Source: an uncultured Verrucomicrobiae bacterium
GTDB taxonomy: Bacteria; Verrucomicrobiota; Verrucomicrobiia; Limisphaerales; AAA164-E04
Direction: 5' to 3'
Assembly: GCA_951813855.1 (NCBI GenBank)
Contig: OX638380.1
Coordinates: forward strand, 1,814,876 to 1,878,875
DNA length: 64,000 nt
Position 1 is the first letter of the stretch. The number at the start of each line of letters is the position of its first letter. Shown here one piece after another: positions 8,055 through 16,754 of this stretch. The notes below the pieces were generated by a model. That model was not told the origin of the DNA and ran no database searches. It saw nothing but the letters and a program-made list of their open reading frames with translations. A program made the position numbers and the translations under genes.

Positions 8055-11000
8055 CTAGTGATGTCCTCCCTCGCCGGCGGGCTGATCTTGAAACGGGTTA
8101 CCCATGTTTTCCGAATATTCCATGGTACTCAGCGGCAGTTCATGATAGTCGGGCATCTTGCGGTTGGGATTGCGCACCTTGGCCAGGTAAGTCGTTCGCG
8201 GCTTGGTATCGAGAAAACCCAGCACCGCGTAGTTCCGGGGATTAGCCTTCTGGCGCTTGACCCGGCTCTCGGTCGAACCGAGGAGGTTGCCGAAGACGAT
8301 CGCGTCGGCCGGACAGGCCTGCTCGCAAGCCGTCTGGATCGCGCCGTCGGGCACCTCGATATCGCCGGAATCGCGAGCGGCGACCTTCTGCCGGATCTTC
8401 GCCGTTTCGATGCGCTGAACGCAAAAAGTGCATTTCTCCATGACGCCGCGCATCCGCACCGAAACGTCCGGGTTCTTGACCATGGACGTCAGTTCCAATT
8501 CGTCGGCCGGCCGTTCGGCCAAGGGCCCTTCGTAGAGCCGCTCCAACGGCCTTTTGTTGTAATCGAAAAAATTGAAACGCCGCACCTTCCAGGCGCAATT
8601 GTTGGAACAGTACCGGGTCCCGACGCAACGATTATAGACCATCACGTTGAGTCCCTCGTGATCGTGCACGGTCGCGTTGACCGGGCAAACGCTCTCGCAG
8701 GGCGCGCTCTCGCAATGTTGGCACAACATGGGTTGGCTGACGACCTGAGGATCGTCGATCCAGGCTTGCCGCTGATAATCCTCGTCCGACTCCAGTCCGC
8801 TCAACCCGGCCCGGGCATCGGTGCCGCCGGCGTAGTAACGATCGATGCGCAACCAATGCATCTCCCGGCTCATCGCCACCTGTTCCTTGCCCACGATCGG
8901 CACGTTGTTCTCGCTTTGGCAGGCAACCACGCAAGCCGAGCATCCGACGCAACGGTTCAAATCGATCGCCATCCCCCATTGATGCGTCTCGCTCTCGAGC
9001 GAGGGGCGCTCTTCGTAAGGATGAGGATACAGGGGCGCCGGATTGCCTTCCTCGTCGTGCATCAAATGCCCGCCGTGCGATTCCAATCCCATGTGAGCGG
9101 CGAAATCCGGTTTTGCTTCGAATTGCTCGAGATTGGCTTCCCGGACGATCGCCCTGCCCTCCATCGACCAATGAGCTTGGGTCGTGGCCAACACCTGCCG
9201 TTCGCCGTTCTTCGCGGCCGTCACGCCCGCCACCGTGAAACCGCCCTCGCCGGGCCGCAACGGATTGACGTCGAAGCCGACCGTTTGACCGTCGAAGGCG
9301 CCGATCCGCCCCGTGCGCGAGCGGCCGTAGCCGAAAGCCAAGCCTACCGTGTGATCGGCCAATCCCGGCTGCACCAATACGGGCCCCGTTATCGAACGGC
9401 CGTTCGCCTCGAGCGTCACGACGTCGCCGTTCTCGACTCCCAATTCCCGCGCCGTCAGCCGACTCAGCAAGGCCGCGTTATCCCAGGTGAGCTTGGTCAC
9501 CGGATCCGGCAACTCCTGCATCCAGCCGTTATTGTTAAACCGCCCGTCGTCCATCTTGGCGTCGCGATAAAAAACCGCTTCCAACGCCCCGCTCCCCGGA
9601 GCGGCTTGCGAAGCGGCGCTCGAGATTTCGCCGAAAACCTGCCCCCAGCGAAAGCCCAAGGGATCCGCCACCGGCTCGCTCGCGCTGCCGGCCAAAAAAC
9701 CGTCGTGCACAAATCGTTTCCAAGCCTCTTCCCCGCCGCCCACTTCGGCGTCGAACGTGGCGCGGACCAGCGAATGGGCGTCCGCCTTTCCGGCTTGGAT
9801 CAAACGGGCGATCACTTCGAGTTCGCTCAGCCCCCCGAAGAGCGGCTGAATGAGCGGCTGGACGGAAACCCGCGTGCCGTCCGGGGTCCGGGCGTCCCCC
9901 CACGATTCCAGAAAATGCGTCTGGGGCACATGCCATGCGACGTCCCCGGAGGTTTCGTCTTCGTGATATCCAAGCCGGACGATCCGCTTGGCCCGGCGTT
10001 GTGTCGCCTGCCAGTCCAAGCCGGCCGGAGCGTCGTATCCGGGATTGCCGCCGAGGATCACCAACGTGTCGACCGCACCGGCGTCCAGTTCGTTCTTGAG
10101 TTCGGAGATCGTGCCCGCCGGCCGCTGCTCGTCAGGGACCAATTCCACGGTTTTCCCGACGTTTTCCAACACTTGATTGAGGGCCAGAGCCAACACGTGC
10201 ACTTCCAACGGTTGCCGATACCCGGCCACGACCAGGGAACGTCCCCGGTGCGCCGCCAAATCGCCCAGCGCTTCGGCGACCCAAGCCGTATCGAACGCCG
10301 CCTGCTCCGCCAGGCGGCGCAACGAAGCGATCCGGTCCGGAGAAGCGGCTTGAACCGAAACGATGCGTTCCAAAGCTTCCACCAGCAAGGCCGCCGCCAC
10401 CGCCCGCACGCTGCCGGTAGGCACGCGCAACCGATGATCCGCGTTGGAACCGGTCAACGTCATCAACCCCTCCACCGCATACAGCCGGTTCATGGAATCG
10501 CCCGGTTGTGCCACGCTCCGTCCGCCGGCGAACTGTTTGATGTTCAACGCCGCGTTTTCCTCGTCCCCCAGAAAATCGCAATCCAACGACAAGATGCGTT
10601 CGGCGCGCTCCCAGCGATAACGAGGAACGAGCGGGGTGCCGAAAACGGCGGCCGCCGCGGCCGCCGGACGATCGAATCCCACGGGTTCGTACTCGTGCCA
10701 TTTGGCCTGAGGCCAACGGCGTTCCAACTCGGCCCGCAACCGTTGCCGCGTGGGCGAACCCGAATGCCGCGCCAAAATCCGCACCCCCTCGCCCTGCCGC
10801 TGGGTTAATTCCCCTCCCAACCGATCCAGCGCGCTCAGCGCTTCCGGTTCGGTTACGGGCGTACCGTTCCGCAAATATTTCCGGGACCGGTCCGGATCGT
10901 AGAGATCCAGCAGCGCCGCTTGAGCGAAAGCGTCGGTTCCCTTGGTCGCCAAGGGATGTTCGCCGTTGCCTTCCAACTTGACCGGCCGCCCGTCGGCCGA

Positions 11001-11336
11001 CTTGGCCAACAGGGGCAAGGCTCCGCGCCGCACCGGCATGGCCGTGGCGAAATACTGTTCCCGGCCGTGGACGTACCCCTCCGGCAACCGCGAGAACGGC
11101 ACAATGGTTTCCACCGGGCGGCGGCAGCCGGTCAAACCGAAACCCGCCAACAAAAAGGAAGCCGACATGAGGCGAACGAAATCCCGCCGCGAAACGCTGT
11201 CGCCGGTAGCCGCCCCCTCGGGAAATTCCCGTTCCAGGTAGCGCCGGAATTCCGGGGAATCGTCCAATTCTTCCAGCCCGCGCCAATACCGCCGGCCGGC
11301 CGCCGGGGTTCGCTCTGCGGAAGCCTCTGCGCTCAT
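8055..11336 (-). CDS. actB: Alternative complex III iron-sulfur subunit ActB (MopB-like / ferredoxin fusion)
   Basis: The start at 11336 is chosen because its ATG overlaps the actA stop (ATGA), giving 1093 residues. Near the N-terminus is a twin-arginine motif (SRRDFVRLM, about residues 49-57) followed by a hydrophobic stretch ending LTGC, consistent with Tat export and possible lipidation. The middle is a molybdopterin-oxidoreductase-like fold that in ActB carries no molybdenum cofactor. The C-terminal third has ferredoxin cysteine clusters: CVGCSACVVAC, CQHCESAPCESVCP, CVGTRYCSNNC and a later CTFC/C.ACP set. It carries electrons from ActC to the haems of ActA. A 916-codon antisense frame lies opposite it and is a compositional shadow. 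Confidence 0.95.
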   Translation of the reverse strand: MSAEASAERTPAAGRRYWRGLEELDDSPEFRRYLEREFPEGAATGDSVSRRDFVRLMSASFLLAGFGLTGCRRPVETIVPFSRLPEGYVHGREQYFATAMPVRRGALPLLAKSADGRPVKLEGNGEHPLATKGTDAFAQAALLDLYDPDRSRKYLRNGTPVTEPEALSALDRLGGELTQRQGEGVRILARHSGSPTRQRLRAELERRWPQAKWHEYEPVGFDRPAAAAAAVFGTPLVPRYRWERAERILSLDCDFLGDEENAALNIKQFAGGRSVAQPGDSMNRLYAVEGLMTLTGSNADHRLRVPTGSVRAVAAALLVEALERIVSVQAASPDRIASLRRLAEQAAFDTAWVAEALGDLAAHRGRSLVVAGYRQPLEVHVLALALNQVLENVGKTVELVPDEQRPAGTISELKNELDAGAVDTLVILGGNPGYDAPAGLDWQATQRRAKRIVRLGYHEDETSGDVAWHVPQTHFLESWGDARTPDGTRVSVQPLIQPLFGGLSELEVIARLIQAGKADAHSLVRATFDAEVGGGEEAWKRFVHDGFLAGSASEPVADPLGFRWGQVFGEISSAASQAAPGSGALEAVFYRDAKMDDGRFNNNGWMQELPDPVTKLTWDNAALLSRLTARELGVENGDVVTLEANGRSITGPVLVQPGLADHTVGLAFGYGRSRTGRIGAFDGQTVGFDVNPLRPGEGGFTVAGVTAAKNGERQVLATTQAHWSMEGRAIVREANLEQFEAKPDFAAHMGLESHGGHLMHDEEGNPAPLYPHPYEERPSLESETHQWGMAIDLNRCVGCSACVVACQSENNVPIVGKEQVAMSREMHWLRIDRYYAGGTDARAGLSGLESDEDYQRQAWIDDPQVVSQPMLCQHCESAPCESVCPVNATVHDHEGLNVMVYNRCVGTRYCSNNCAWKVRRFNFFDYNKRPLERLYEGPLAERPADELELTSMVKNPDVSVRMRGVMEKCTFCVQRIETAKIRQKVAARDSGDIEVPDGAIQTACEQACPADAIVFGNLLGSTESRVKRQKANPRNYAVLGFLDTKPRTTYLAKVRNPNRKMPDYHELPLSTMEYSENMGNPFQDQPAGEGGHH

Positions 11337-12001
11337 CGATGACATGCCGAACAATTGACCAAAGATTCCACCTTCCAGTTATGCGCCAATTTCGCGCCTT
11401 CGAGGCGCTGCTGGCGGCGCGACTCGGCCTTGTCCTCGCTCCAGGTCCAGTCCAGATCCGTGACCCGTTCCAGCGGCCGCAGTTTCTCGGCCGGATTGCG
11501 ATGGCAACTCAAGCAGAACGCCATGCTGAGCGGCTTGGCGTGGTACACTTCGTCCATCTCGTGGATCGACCCATGGCATTCGACGCAACTGACGCCCCGA
11601 TTGACGTGCACCGCGTGATTGAAATATACGTAATCCGGCAATTTGTGGACCTGAATCCAGGCCAGGGGTTTTCCGGATTCGAAACTCTCGCGCACCGGAG
11701 CCAGCCGCGGATCCTCCCGCAGCACCTGGTTATGGCAATTCATGCAAACCGAAGCCGAAGGCACGTTGGAGTACCACGACTTCTCGACCCCGTGATGGCA
11801 GTAGCGGCAATCCAGCCCCAACTGTCCGGCATGCACGGCATGCGAGAAAGGCACCGGTTGCGCCGGCTGATAGCCCACCCGGGTAAACTTGGGCGTGAAA
11901 TAATAGGTCACGCCCGCCACCACCGCCAAACCCAGCAGCGAACCGGCCACGATCAGTTGCAGGGGCAACCGATTCGTCCATTTTGGAAATATGTCGGACA
12001 T
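11333..12001 (-). CDS. actA: Alternative complex III pentahaem cytochrome c subunit ActA
   Basis: A 222-residue protein with an N-terminal membrane anchor (residues about 15-34) and five CxxCH motifs: CRYCH, CMNCH, CVECH, CLSCH and CSACH, the last just before the stop. Five haems and this length fit ActA, the periplasmic electron exit of alternative complex III. It is the first gene of the operon. The tRNA-Cys gene lies 74 bases upstream on the same strand, so the operon promoter is either in that short gap or upstream of the tRNA; I see no convincing hexamers there. Confidence 0.95.
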   Translation of the reverse strand: MSDIFPKWTNRLPLQLIVAGSLLGLAVVAGVTYYFTPKFTRVGYQPAQPVPFSHAVHAGQLGLDCRYCHHGVEKSWYSNVPSASVCMNCHNQVLREDPRLAPVRESFESGKPLAWIQVHKLPDYVYFNHAVHVNRGVSCVECHGSIHEMDEVYHAKPLSMAFCLSCHRNPAEKLRPLERVTDLDWTWSEDKAESRRQQRLEGAKLAHNWKVESLVNCSACHR

Positions 12002-12075
12002 CCGCTCAATCTCGATCCATTCTGAATTCGTCCCGGAGCAGCGCTCGGCAAATCACGATCCTTCCCGGCGCGAAC

Positions 12076-12150
12076 TGGAGGCGAGGGTCGGAATCGAACC
12101 GACGAATACAGCTTTTGCAGAGCCGCGCCTTACCACTTGGCTACCCCGCC
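12076..12150 (-). tRNA. tRNA-Cys (anticodon GCA), CCA encoded
   Basis: On the minus strand the gene starts GGCGGGGTAGCCAAG and folds as a full cloverleaf. The acceptor GGCGGGG pairs with CCTCGCC (one G-T). The anticodon stem CGGCT/AGCTG encloses loop CTGCAAA, giving anticodon GCA. The T arm contains GGTTCGATTCC. The discriminator is T, followed by an encoded CCA at 12078-12076. It sits between the divergent act and nuo operons. Confidence 0.95.
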
Positions 12151-12242
12151 CTGATGACGCCAGGAATCGTGCGCTCCAACCTCCCTGAAACGACCGAGAC
12201 TCCGGCGAACTTAATGGAAAGCCGGCACCGCGTCAACCTCGC

Positions 12243-12260
12243 TTGTGAAAAAAATCACAA
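12243..12260 (+). promoter_or_regulatory. CRP/FNR-family operator upstream of nuo
   Basis: The sequence TTGTGA, six A residues, TCACAA is a perfect inverted repeat. Its core TGTGA-N6-TCACA equals the E. coli CRP consensus arms. It is centred about 85 bases before the nuoB start and about 50 bases before the predicted transcription start, a plausible activator position. The regulator (CRP-, FNR- or Dnr-like) is not in this window; the assignment rests on the motif alone. Confidence 0.6.
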
Positions 12261-12266
12261 AATCGC

Positions 12267-12295
12267 TTGTCGGCGGCTTTTTCCCCAAGTACACT
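12267..12295 (+). promoter_or_regulatory. Candidate sigma70-type promoter of the nuo operon
   Basis: A -35-like TTGTCG (12267-12272) and a -10-like TACACT (12290-12295) are separated by exactly 17 bases, each matching four of six consensus bases. The start of transcription would be near 12302, about 26 bases before the nuoB ATG. It lies just downstream of the CRP-type palindrome. Confidence 0.45.
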
Positions 12296-12327
12296 GTCTC
12301 CCTGGCAAGACAACAGCCGTTTCTCCC

Positions 12328-12846
12328 ATGCCTGAATCTCCCTCGGAAATCGCCTACAACACCAAGATTGAGGGCGGCACGGTCGTCACCCGGGCGGATG
12401 CCGTGCTGGGCTGGTTCCGCAAAAATTCGCTCTGGCCGATGCCCATGGGCTTGGCCTGCTGCGCCATCGAATTGATGGCCGCCGGATCGAGCCGTTTCGA
12501 CATCGCCCGCTTCGGTTCGGAGGTGATGCGTTTTTCCCCCCGGCAATCGGACCTGATGATCGTCGCCGGGACCGTCACCTACAAGATGGGACTGGCGGTT
12601 CGCCGGATCTACGACCAGATGACCGAACCCAAATGGGTGATCGCCATGGGAGCCTGCGCCTCCAGCGGCGGCATGTACCGCAGTTACGCCGTCCTGCAAG
12701 GCGTCGACCGCATCTTGCCGGTCGACGTGTATGTCGCGGGTTGCCCGCCCCGCCCGGAAGCCCTGTTGGACGCTCTCATTAACCTGCAAGACAAGGTCGG
12801 CAAGGAAAGCGTGATCCGAACCCAGAAATCTCCGGCGGCGGCTTGA
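12328..12846 (+). CDS. nuoB: NADH-quinone oxidoreductase subunit B
   Basis: A 172-residue protein. I chose the ATG at 12328 ([17 protein letters not shown]) over an upstream in-frame ATG at 11983, because the latter would read through the tRNA-Cys gene and actA. The N2 4Fe-4S cluster ligands are visible: [10 protein letters not shown], the GACASSGG segment and CPPRPE. NuoB sits at the end of the Fe-S chain of complex I, next to the quinone site. It is the first gene of this operon; nuoA, which normally precedes it, is not here. Confidence 0.96.
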   Translation: MPESPSEIAYNTKIEGGTVVTRADAVLGWFRKNSLWPMPMGLACCAIELMAAGSSRFDIARFGSEVMRFSPRQSDLMIVAGTVTYKMGLAVRRIYDQMTEPKWVIAMGACASSGGMYRSYAVLQGVDRILPVDVYVAGCPPRPEALLDALINLQDKVGKESVIRTQKSPAAA

Positions 12847-12868
12847 CCGCCGGCCTCCGGCGAAACCG

Positions 12869-13444
12869 ATGAGCGCAACCGAGGAAAAACTGGCGAAGCG
12901 CCTGCAACACGCCTTTGCCGAAATCGCCGAACCGCCGGCCGAGTTCCGGGAGGAATGGACGGTCGCCGTCCGGAAAGCCGATCGGCTGGACCAGGTCTGC
13001 CGGTTCGCCAAGGAAACGCTGGGCTTCGACTACCTGGTGGACATCAGCAGCGTGGACCATTACGGCCGGGATCCTCGATTCGAACTCGTCTACGAACTCT
13101 ATTCCTACCGCCAGAGAGCCTCGTTGCGCCTGACCGCCCGCATCGCCGAAGAGCGGGCCGAAGCGCCCTCGGTCATCGAAGTCTGGCGCGGCGCCGACTG
13201 GCACGAACGGGAAATCTACGACATGATGGGCATCCGGTTCCGCGGCCATCCGGACTTGCGGCGCATCCTGATGTGGGAAGGCTACCCCTATTATCCGTTG
13301 CGCAAGGATTTTCCCTTGGCCGGCAAGGACTCCGAAGCCCCGGAAGTCGCCGTTTCCCGAGCCGCGCCCCTGGAAGGCGGCCCCTTCGTGACTCCGGCCG
13401 ATCAAACCGACAGCGAGCGGCGCGAACCGCGAGCCCGCCAGTAA
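12869..13444 (+). CDS. nuoC: NADH-quinone oxidoreductase subunit C
   Basis: A 191-residue hydrophilic subunit of the peripheral arm. Landmarks are FDYLVDISSVDHY, the ADWHEREIYDMMGIRFRGH motif, LRRILMWEGYPYYPLRKDFPL (quoted in parts) and a variable tail. NuoC binds NuoD and NuoB near the quinone module and has no cofactor. It starts 22 bases after nuoB and ends one base before nuoD. It is a separate gene, not fused to nuoD as in E. coli. Confidence 0.95.
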   Translation: MSATEEKLAKRLQHAFAEIAEPPAEFREEWTVAVRKADRLDQVCRFAKETLGFDYLVDISSVDHYGRDPRFELVYELYSYRQRASLRLTARIAEERAEAPSVIEVWRGADWHEREIYDMMGIRFRGHPDLRRILMWEGYPYYPLRKDFPLAGKDSEAPEVAVSRAAPLEGGPFVTPADQTDSERREPRARQ

Positions 13445-13445
13445 C

Positions 13446-14693
13446 ATGCCCGCCCCCGAAACCAGGGAAATCGAAGCGCCGGACGCCTTGGCTCGGGCCG
13501 CCGATAATTTGGAGGAGCTGGAAGGCGAGCGGATGACGCTCAACATGGGGCCTTCGCATCCCTCGACCCACGGCGTCTTACGCCTGGTGCTCGAACTGGA
13601 CGGCGAAGTGATTACCGACGCCCGGCCCGAAATCGGCTACCTCCACCGCGGCGACGAAAAAATCGCCGAAAACATGACCTACACCCAGTTCATCCCCTAC
13701 ACCGATCGACTGGATTATCTGGCCCCGTTGGCGAACAACGTCGCCTACGCCCTGGCCGTGGAAAAACTCATGGGCGTCGAGCGGGCCCTGCCCCCGCGAT
13801 GCCAATACATCCGGGTGATCTGCTGCGAGTTGGCGCGCATCTCGGCGCACTTGCTGGGGCTGGGCGCCTACGCCATGGACGTCGGCGCCTTGACCGTCTT
13901 TCTTCACACCTTCACCGAACGCGAAAAGATCTACAATCTCATCGAAGCGCTGACCGGAGCCCGCTTCACCACCACCTACACCCGGATCGGAGGACTGGCC
14001 CGGGATTTGCCGGAAGGTTGGGTGGAGCAATGCCGCCGGTTCCTCGAAGAGGTAAAGGTCAATTTCGACGAGACTGAAAAGTTGCTGACCCGCAACCGGA
14101 TCTTCGTCGACCGCACCCGCGACGTCGGCGTTCTGCCGCTGGAAGTCGCCGTCGATTACGGGATTTCGGGACCCAACCTGCGCGCCTCCGGGTCCGATCA
14201 CGACTTGCGCAAGGCCCACCCCTATCTGGTCTACGACCAACTGGAATTCGACGTGCCGGTCGGCTCGGTCGGCGACTGCTACGACCGCTACCTGGTCCGC
14301 ATCGAGGAGATGCGCCAGAGCGTCCGGATCCTCGAGCAGTGCCTGCGGCAATTGCCGGACGGACCGATCGCGATCGACGACGGCAAGACGGTGCTGCCTC
14401 CGAAGGAAAAAGTGCTGACGGCCATGGAAGAACTCGTTCACCAGTTCATGCTGGTCACGCAAGGCGTCAAGGTTCCGAAAGGCCAAGTGTATTTCGGCGC
14501 GGAAAATCCCAAGGGCGAGTTGGGCTTCTATATTAACAGCTTGGGAGGCGGCGCACCGCACCGGCTCAAGATCCGGGCGCCCTCGTTCGTCAACTTGAGC
14601 GTCTTGCCCCGGCTGCTCAAAGGGAACATGGTCAGCGACACCGTCGCCATTTTAGGGTCGATCGATTTTGTCATGGGAGAGTGCGACCGATGA
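13446..14693 (+). CDS. nuoD: NADH-quinone oxidoreductase subunit D
   Basis: A 415-residue protein, full length for NuoD. Key segments are NMGPSHPSTHGVLRL, EIGYLHRGDEKIAE, the YAMDVGALTVFLH helix and the C-terminal FVMGECDR, equivalent to the conserved GE-x-DR ending. It is the 49-kDa-type subunit that forms the quinone pocket with NuoB. Its stop overlaps the nuoE start (ATGA), which implies translational coupling. Confidence 0.96.
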   Translation: MPAPETREIEAPDALARAADNLEELEGERMTLNMGPSHPSTHGVLRLVLELDGEVITDARPEIGYLHRGDEKIAENMTYTQFIPYTDRLDYLAPLANNVAYALAVEKLMGVERALPPRCQYIRVICCELARISAHLLGLGAYAMDVGALTVFLHTFTEREKIYNLIEALTGARFTTTYTRIGGLARDLPEGWVEQCRRFLEEVKVNFDETEKLLTRNRIFVDRTRDVGVLPLEVAVDYGISGPNLRASGSDHDLRKAHPYLVYDQLEFDVPVGSVGDCYDRYLVRIEEMRQSVRILEQCLRQLPDGPIAIDDGKTVLPPKEKVLTAMEELVHQFMLVTQGVKVPKGQVYFGAENPKGELGFYINSLGGGAPHRLKIRAPSFVNLSVLPRLLKGNMVSDTVAILGSIDFVMGECDR

Positions 14694-15175
14694 GCCTGAA
14701 CATCCCCAAGAAGCTGGAAACGGCCGTCAACCGGACGATCCGGAACTACCCGCAAAAGCGCAGCGCTTCCCTGATGGTGCTGCACGCCATTCAGGAACAC
14801 GAAGGCTATATTTCGCCGGAAGCCGTCGAATGGGTCGCCCGCAAACTGGAACTGGAGCCGATCAACGTCCACGAACTGGTCACCTTTTACCCCATGTTCC
14901 GGCAACAGGCGGCGGGACGCCGGGTGATCAAGATCTGCCGCACGCTCAGTTGCGCCCTGGCCGGAGCCGACGGACTGCGCCGGCACCTTTGCGGCAAGCT
15001 GGGACTGGACGAACGGGACCACCGGCTCCAGATTACCGAAGACGGACGTTTTTCGCTTGAATCGGTAGAATGCCTGGCCGGTTGCGGGGTCGCGCCGGTC
15101 ATGATGTGCGGCGACGATTTCCACGAAGGCGTGACGCCGGAGAAGGCCGACGAAATACTCAAGGAAAAGGAATGA
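14690..15175 (+). CDS. nuoE: NADH-quinone oxidoreductase subunit E
   Basis: A 161-residue thioredoxin-fold 2Fe-2S subunit. The start is set at the ATG at 14690, which overlaps the nuoD stop; a GTG nine bases upstream is less likely. Cluster N1a ligands are in CRTLSC and CLAGCG. The EGYISPEAVEWVA and VTFYPMF segments are typical. It forms the NADH dehydrogenase module with NuoF and NuoG. A tRNA-Gln on the opposite strand separates it from nuoF. Confidence 0.95.
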   Translation: MSLNIPKKLETAVNRTIRNYPQKRSASLMVLHAIQEHEGYISPEAVEWVARKLELEPINVHELVTFYPMFRQQAAGRRVIKICRTLSCALAGADGLRRHLCGKLGLDERDHRLQITEDGRFSLESVECLAGCGVAPVMMCGDDFHEGVTPEKADEILKEKE

Positions 15176-15209
15176 CCCGGCTCAACGTCCGCCCGACCGC
15201 CGGCAGGCT

Positions 15210-15283
15210 TGGCTGCCGGACATGGATTCGAACCATGACAAGCAGATCCAGAGTCTGCTGTGCTACCGTTACACCATCCGGCA
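15210..15283 (-). tRNA. tRNA-Gln (anticodon CTG), antisense inside the nuo operon
   Basis: On the minus strand the acceptor TGCCGGA pairs with TCCGGCA. It begins with T and ends with discriminator G plus an encoded CCA (15212-15210), as in bacterial tRNA-Gln. The anticodon stem GCAGA/TCTGC encloses loop CTCTGGA, giving CTG. The T arm contains GGTTCGAATCC. It lies between nuoE and nuoF in the opposite direction to the operon, so every full nuo transcript crosses it in antisense. Confidence 0.93.
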
Positions 15284-15291
15284 TCGACGTC

Positions 15292-15321
15292 AGCGTAACC
15301 GGCTGACTGGGAGAAAGTCAA
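15292..15321 (-). promoter_or_regulatory. Candidate promoter of tRNA-Gln
   Basis: On the minus strand, TTGACT (15321-15316) is five of six with the -35 consensus. It is followed after 18 bases by TACGCT (15297-15292), a weak -10. The predicted start near 15285 is two bases before the tRNA 5' end. The region lies between nuoF and the tRNA and would serve only the tRNA. Confidence 0.4.
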
Positions 15322-15345
15322 GTCATCGAGCGTCGCCAGGAAGCC

Positions 15346-16719
15346 ATGCCGCAAGAACATCGACTCATCCTGAAACATGTCGACGACCCGAATTACGGGC
15401 CGGACCTGGCCACCTACCGGAAACACGGCGGTTACCGCGCCTTGACCAAGGCGCTCAAGATGAAGCGCAAGCGGGGGGCGAAAGGCGCCCTGATCACGCC
15501 TCAGGAATGGTTGCGGGAAGAAGTGAGCCGCAGCCAGTTGCGGGGCCGGGGCGGGGCCGGTTTTTCCTGCGGCCTCAAGTGGTCGTTCGTCGATCGAAAA
15601 AGCGGCAAGCCCATCTACCTGATCTGCAACGCCGACGAGTCGGAACCCGGCACCTTCAAGGACCGGCAAATCATCTACAAGGATCCGCACCAATTACTGG
15701 AAGGCATCATCCTGTCGTCCTGGGCCAACGACGTCGAACTGGCCTATATCTATATCCGGGGGGAATTCGTCGAGGGCGCCCGGATCCTGGAACGAGCCAT
15801 CGCCGAAGCCCGCCGCCAAGGTTATCTGGGCAAAAACGTGCTGGACAGCGGCTATAAGTTGGAGGTTCACGTGCATCGCGGCGCCGGAGCCTATATTTGC
15901 GGCGAGGAAACCGGACTGATCGAATCCCTGGAAGGCAAACGGGCCTATCCCCGGATCAAACCGCCTTATTTTCCGGCCGTCCTCGGCCTTTACCAATGCC
16001 CCACCATCGTCAACAACGTGGAAACGCTCTGCGCCGTCAAGCATATCGCCGACAACGGCGGCGACGCCTACGCGAAACTCGGCACTCCGAACAATACCGG
16101 CACCCGAATCGTCTGCCTGAGCGGCCACGTGCAACGGCCCGGTTATTTCGAAGTGGAGGTGGGCAAGGTCACCATCGGCGAACTGATTTTCGACGCTAAT
16201 TTCGGCGGCGGCCTGCGCCCGGGGCGCCGGCTCAAGGCCGTCATCCCGGGCGGCTCCTCGGCCAAGGTTTTCCGCGCCGGCGAAACCTTCCAACTCAAAG
16301 GCCAGAAGAAGAAGGTGAAGTTGCTGGATTTGCCCTACGATTTCGATTCCCTGCTACAGGCCGGAAGCATGTCGGGATCAGGCGCGATCATCGTGTTGGA
16401 CGACACCGCCGACATGATCGCCGCCCTGGCCAACATCGCCGATTTCTACGCGCACGAAAGTTGCGGGCAATGCACGCCGTGCCGGGAGGGTTCGCTGTGG
16501 ATGAGCAAGGCGTTGCGCCGACTGGCCGGCGGCCAGGGACGCCGGCAGGACGCCGAACAACTCCTGCACATCGCCCGGAACATCCAGGGGCGGACCATTT
16601 GCGCCTTCGGCGAAGCTTGCGCTTGGCCGGTGATGAGCGTCGTGGAGAAATTCCGGGAAGAATTCGAAACGCGGGGAGAAGAGCACGAACGGGCGGCGAC
16701 CGAGGCGAAGACGAATTGA
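15346..16719 (+). CDS. nuoF: NADH-quinone oxidoreductase subunit F
   Basis: A 457-residue flavoprotein that binds NADH and FMN. Visible motifs are RGRGGAGFSCGLKW (NADH/FMN glycine-rich loop), CNADESEPGTFKDR, GAYICGEETGLIESLEG and the 4Fe-4S N3 site ESCGQCTPCREG. It transfers hydride electrons from NADH to FMN and then into NuoE and NuoG. Its ATG follows the antisense tRNA by about 60 bases. Confidence 0.96.
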   Translation: MPQEHRLILKHVDDPNYGPDLATYRKHGGYRALTKALKMKRKRGAKGALITPQEWLREEVSRSQLRGRGGAGFSCGLKWSFVDRKSGKPIYLICNADESEPGTFKDRQIIYKDPHQLLEGIILSSWANDVELAYIYIRGEFVEGARILERAIAEARRQGYLGKNVLDSGYKLEVHVHRGAGAYICGEETGLIESLEGKRAYPRIKPPYFPAVLGLYQCPTIVNNVETLCAVKHIADNGGDAYAKLGTPNNTGTRIVCLSGHVQRPGYFEVEVGKVTIGELIFDANFGGGLRPGRRLKAVIPGGSSAKVFRAGETFQLKGQKKKVKLLDLPYDFDSLLQAGSMSGSGAIIVLDDTADMIAALANIADFYAHESCGQCTPCREGSLWMSKALRRLAGGQGRRQDAEQLLHIARNIQGRTICAFGEACAWPVMSVVEKFREEFETRGEEHERAATEAKTN

Positions 16720-16754
16720 AACGGCGGCAGGCAACCCCCAGGGCAAGCCCAACC

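Noticed and set aside
8058..10808. A 916-codon plus-strand open frame opposite actB
   Set aside because: It lies wholly antisense to actB, which carries export, ferredoxin and family motifs along its length. The antisense protein has shadow composition (Arg/Pro/Gln-rich) and no domain. Long antisense frames are common in GC-rich genes.
12151..12327. A hidden nuoA before nuoB
   Set aside because: The 177 bases are too short for a 120-residue subunit and contain stop codons and promoter-like elements; no NuoA motif was found.
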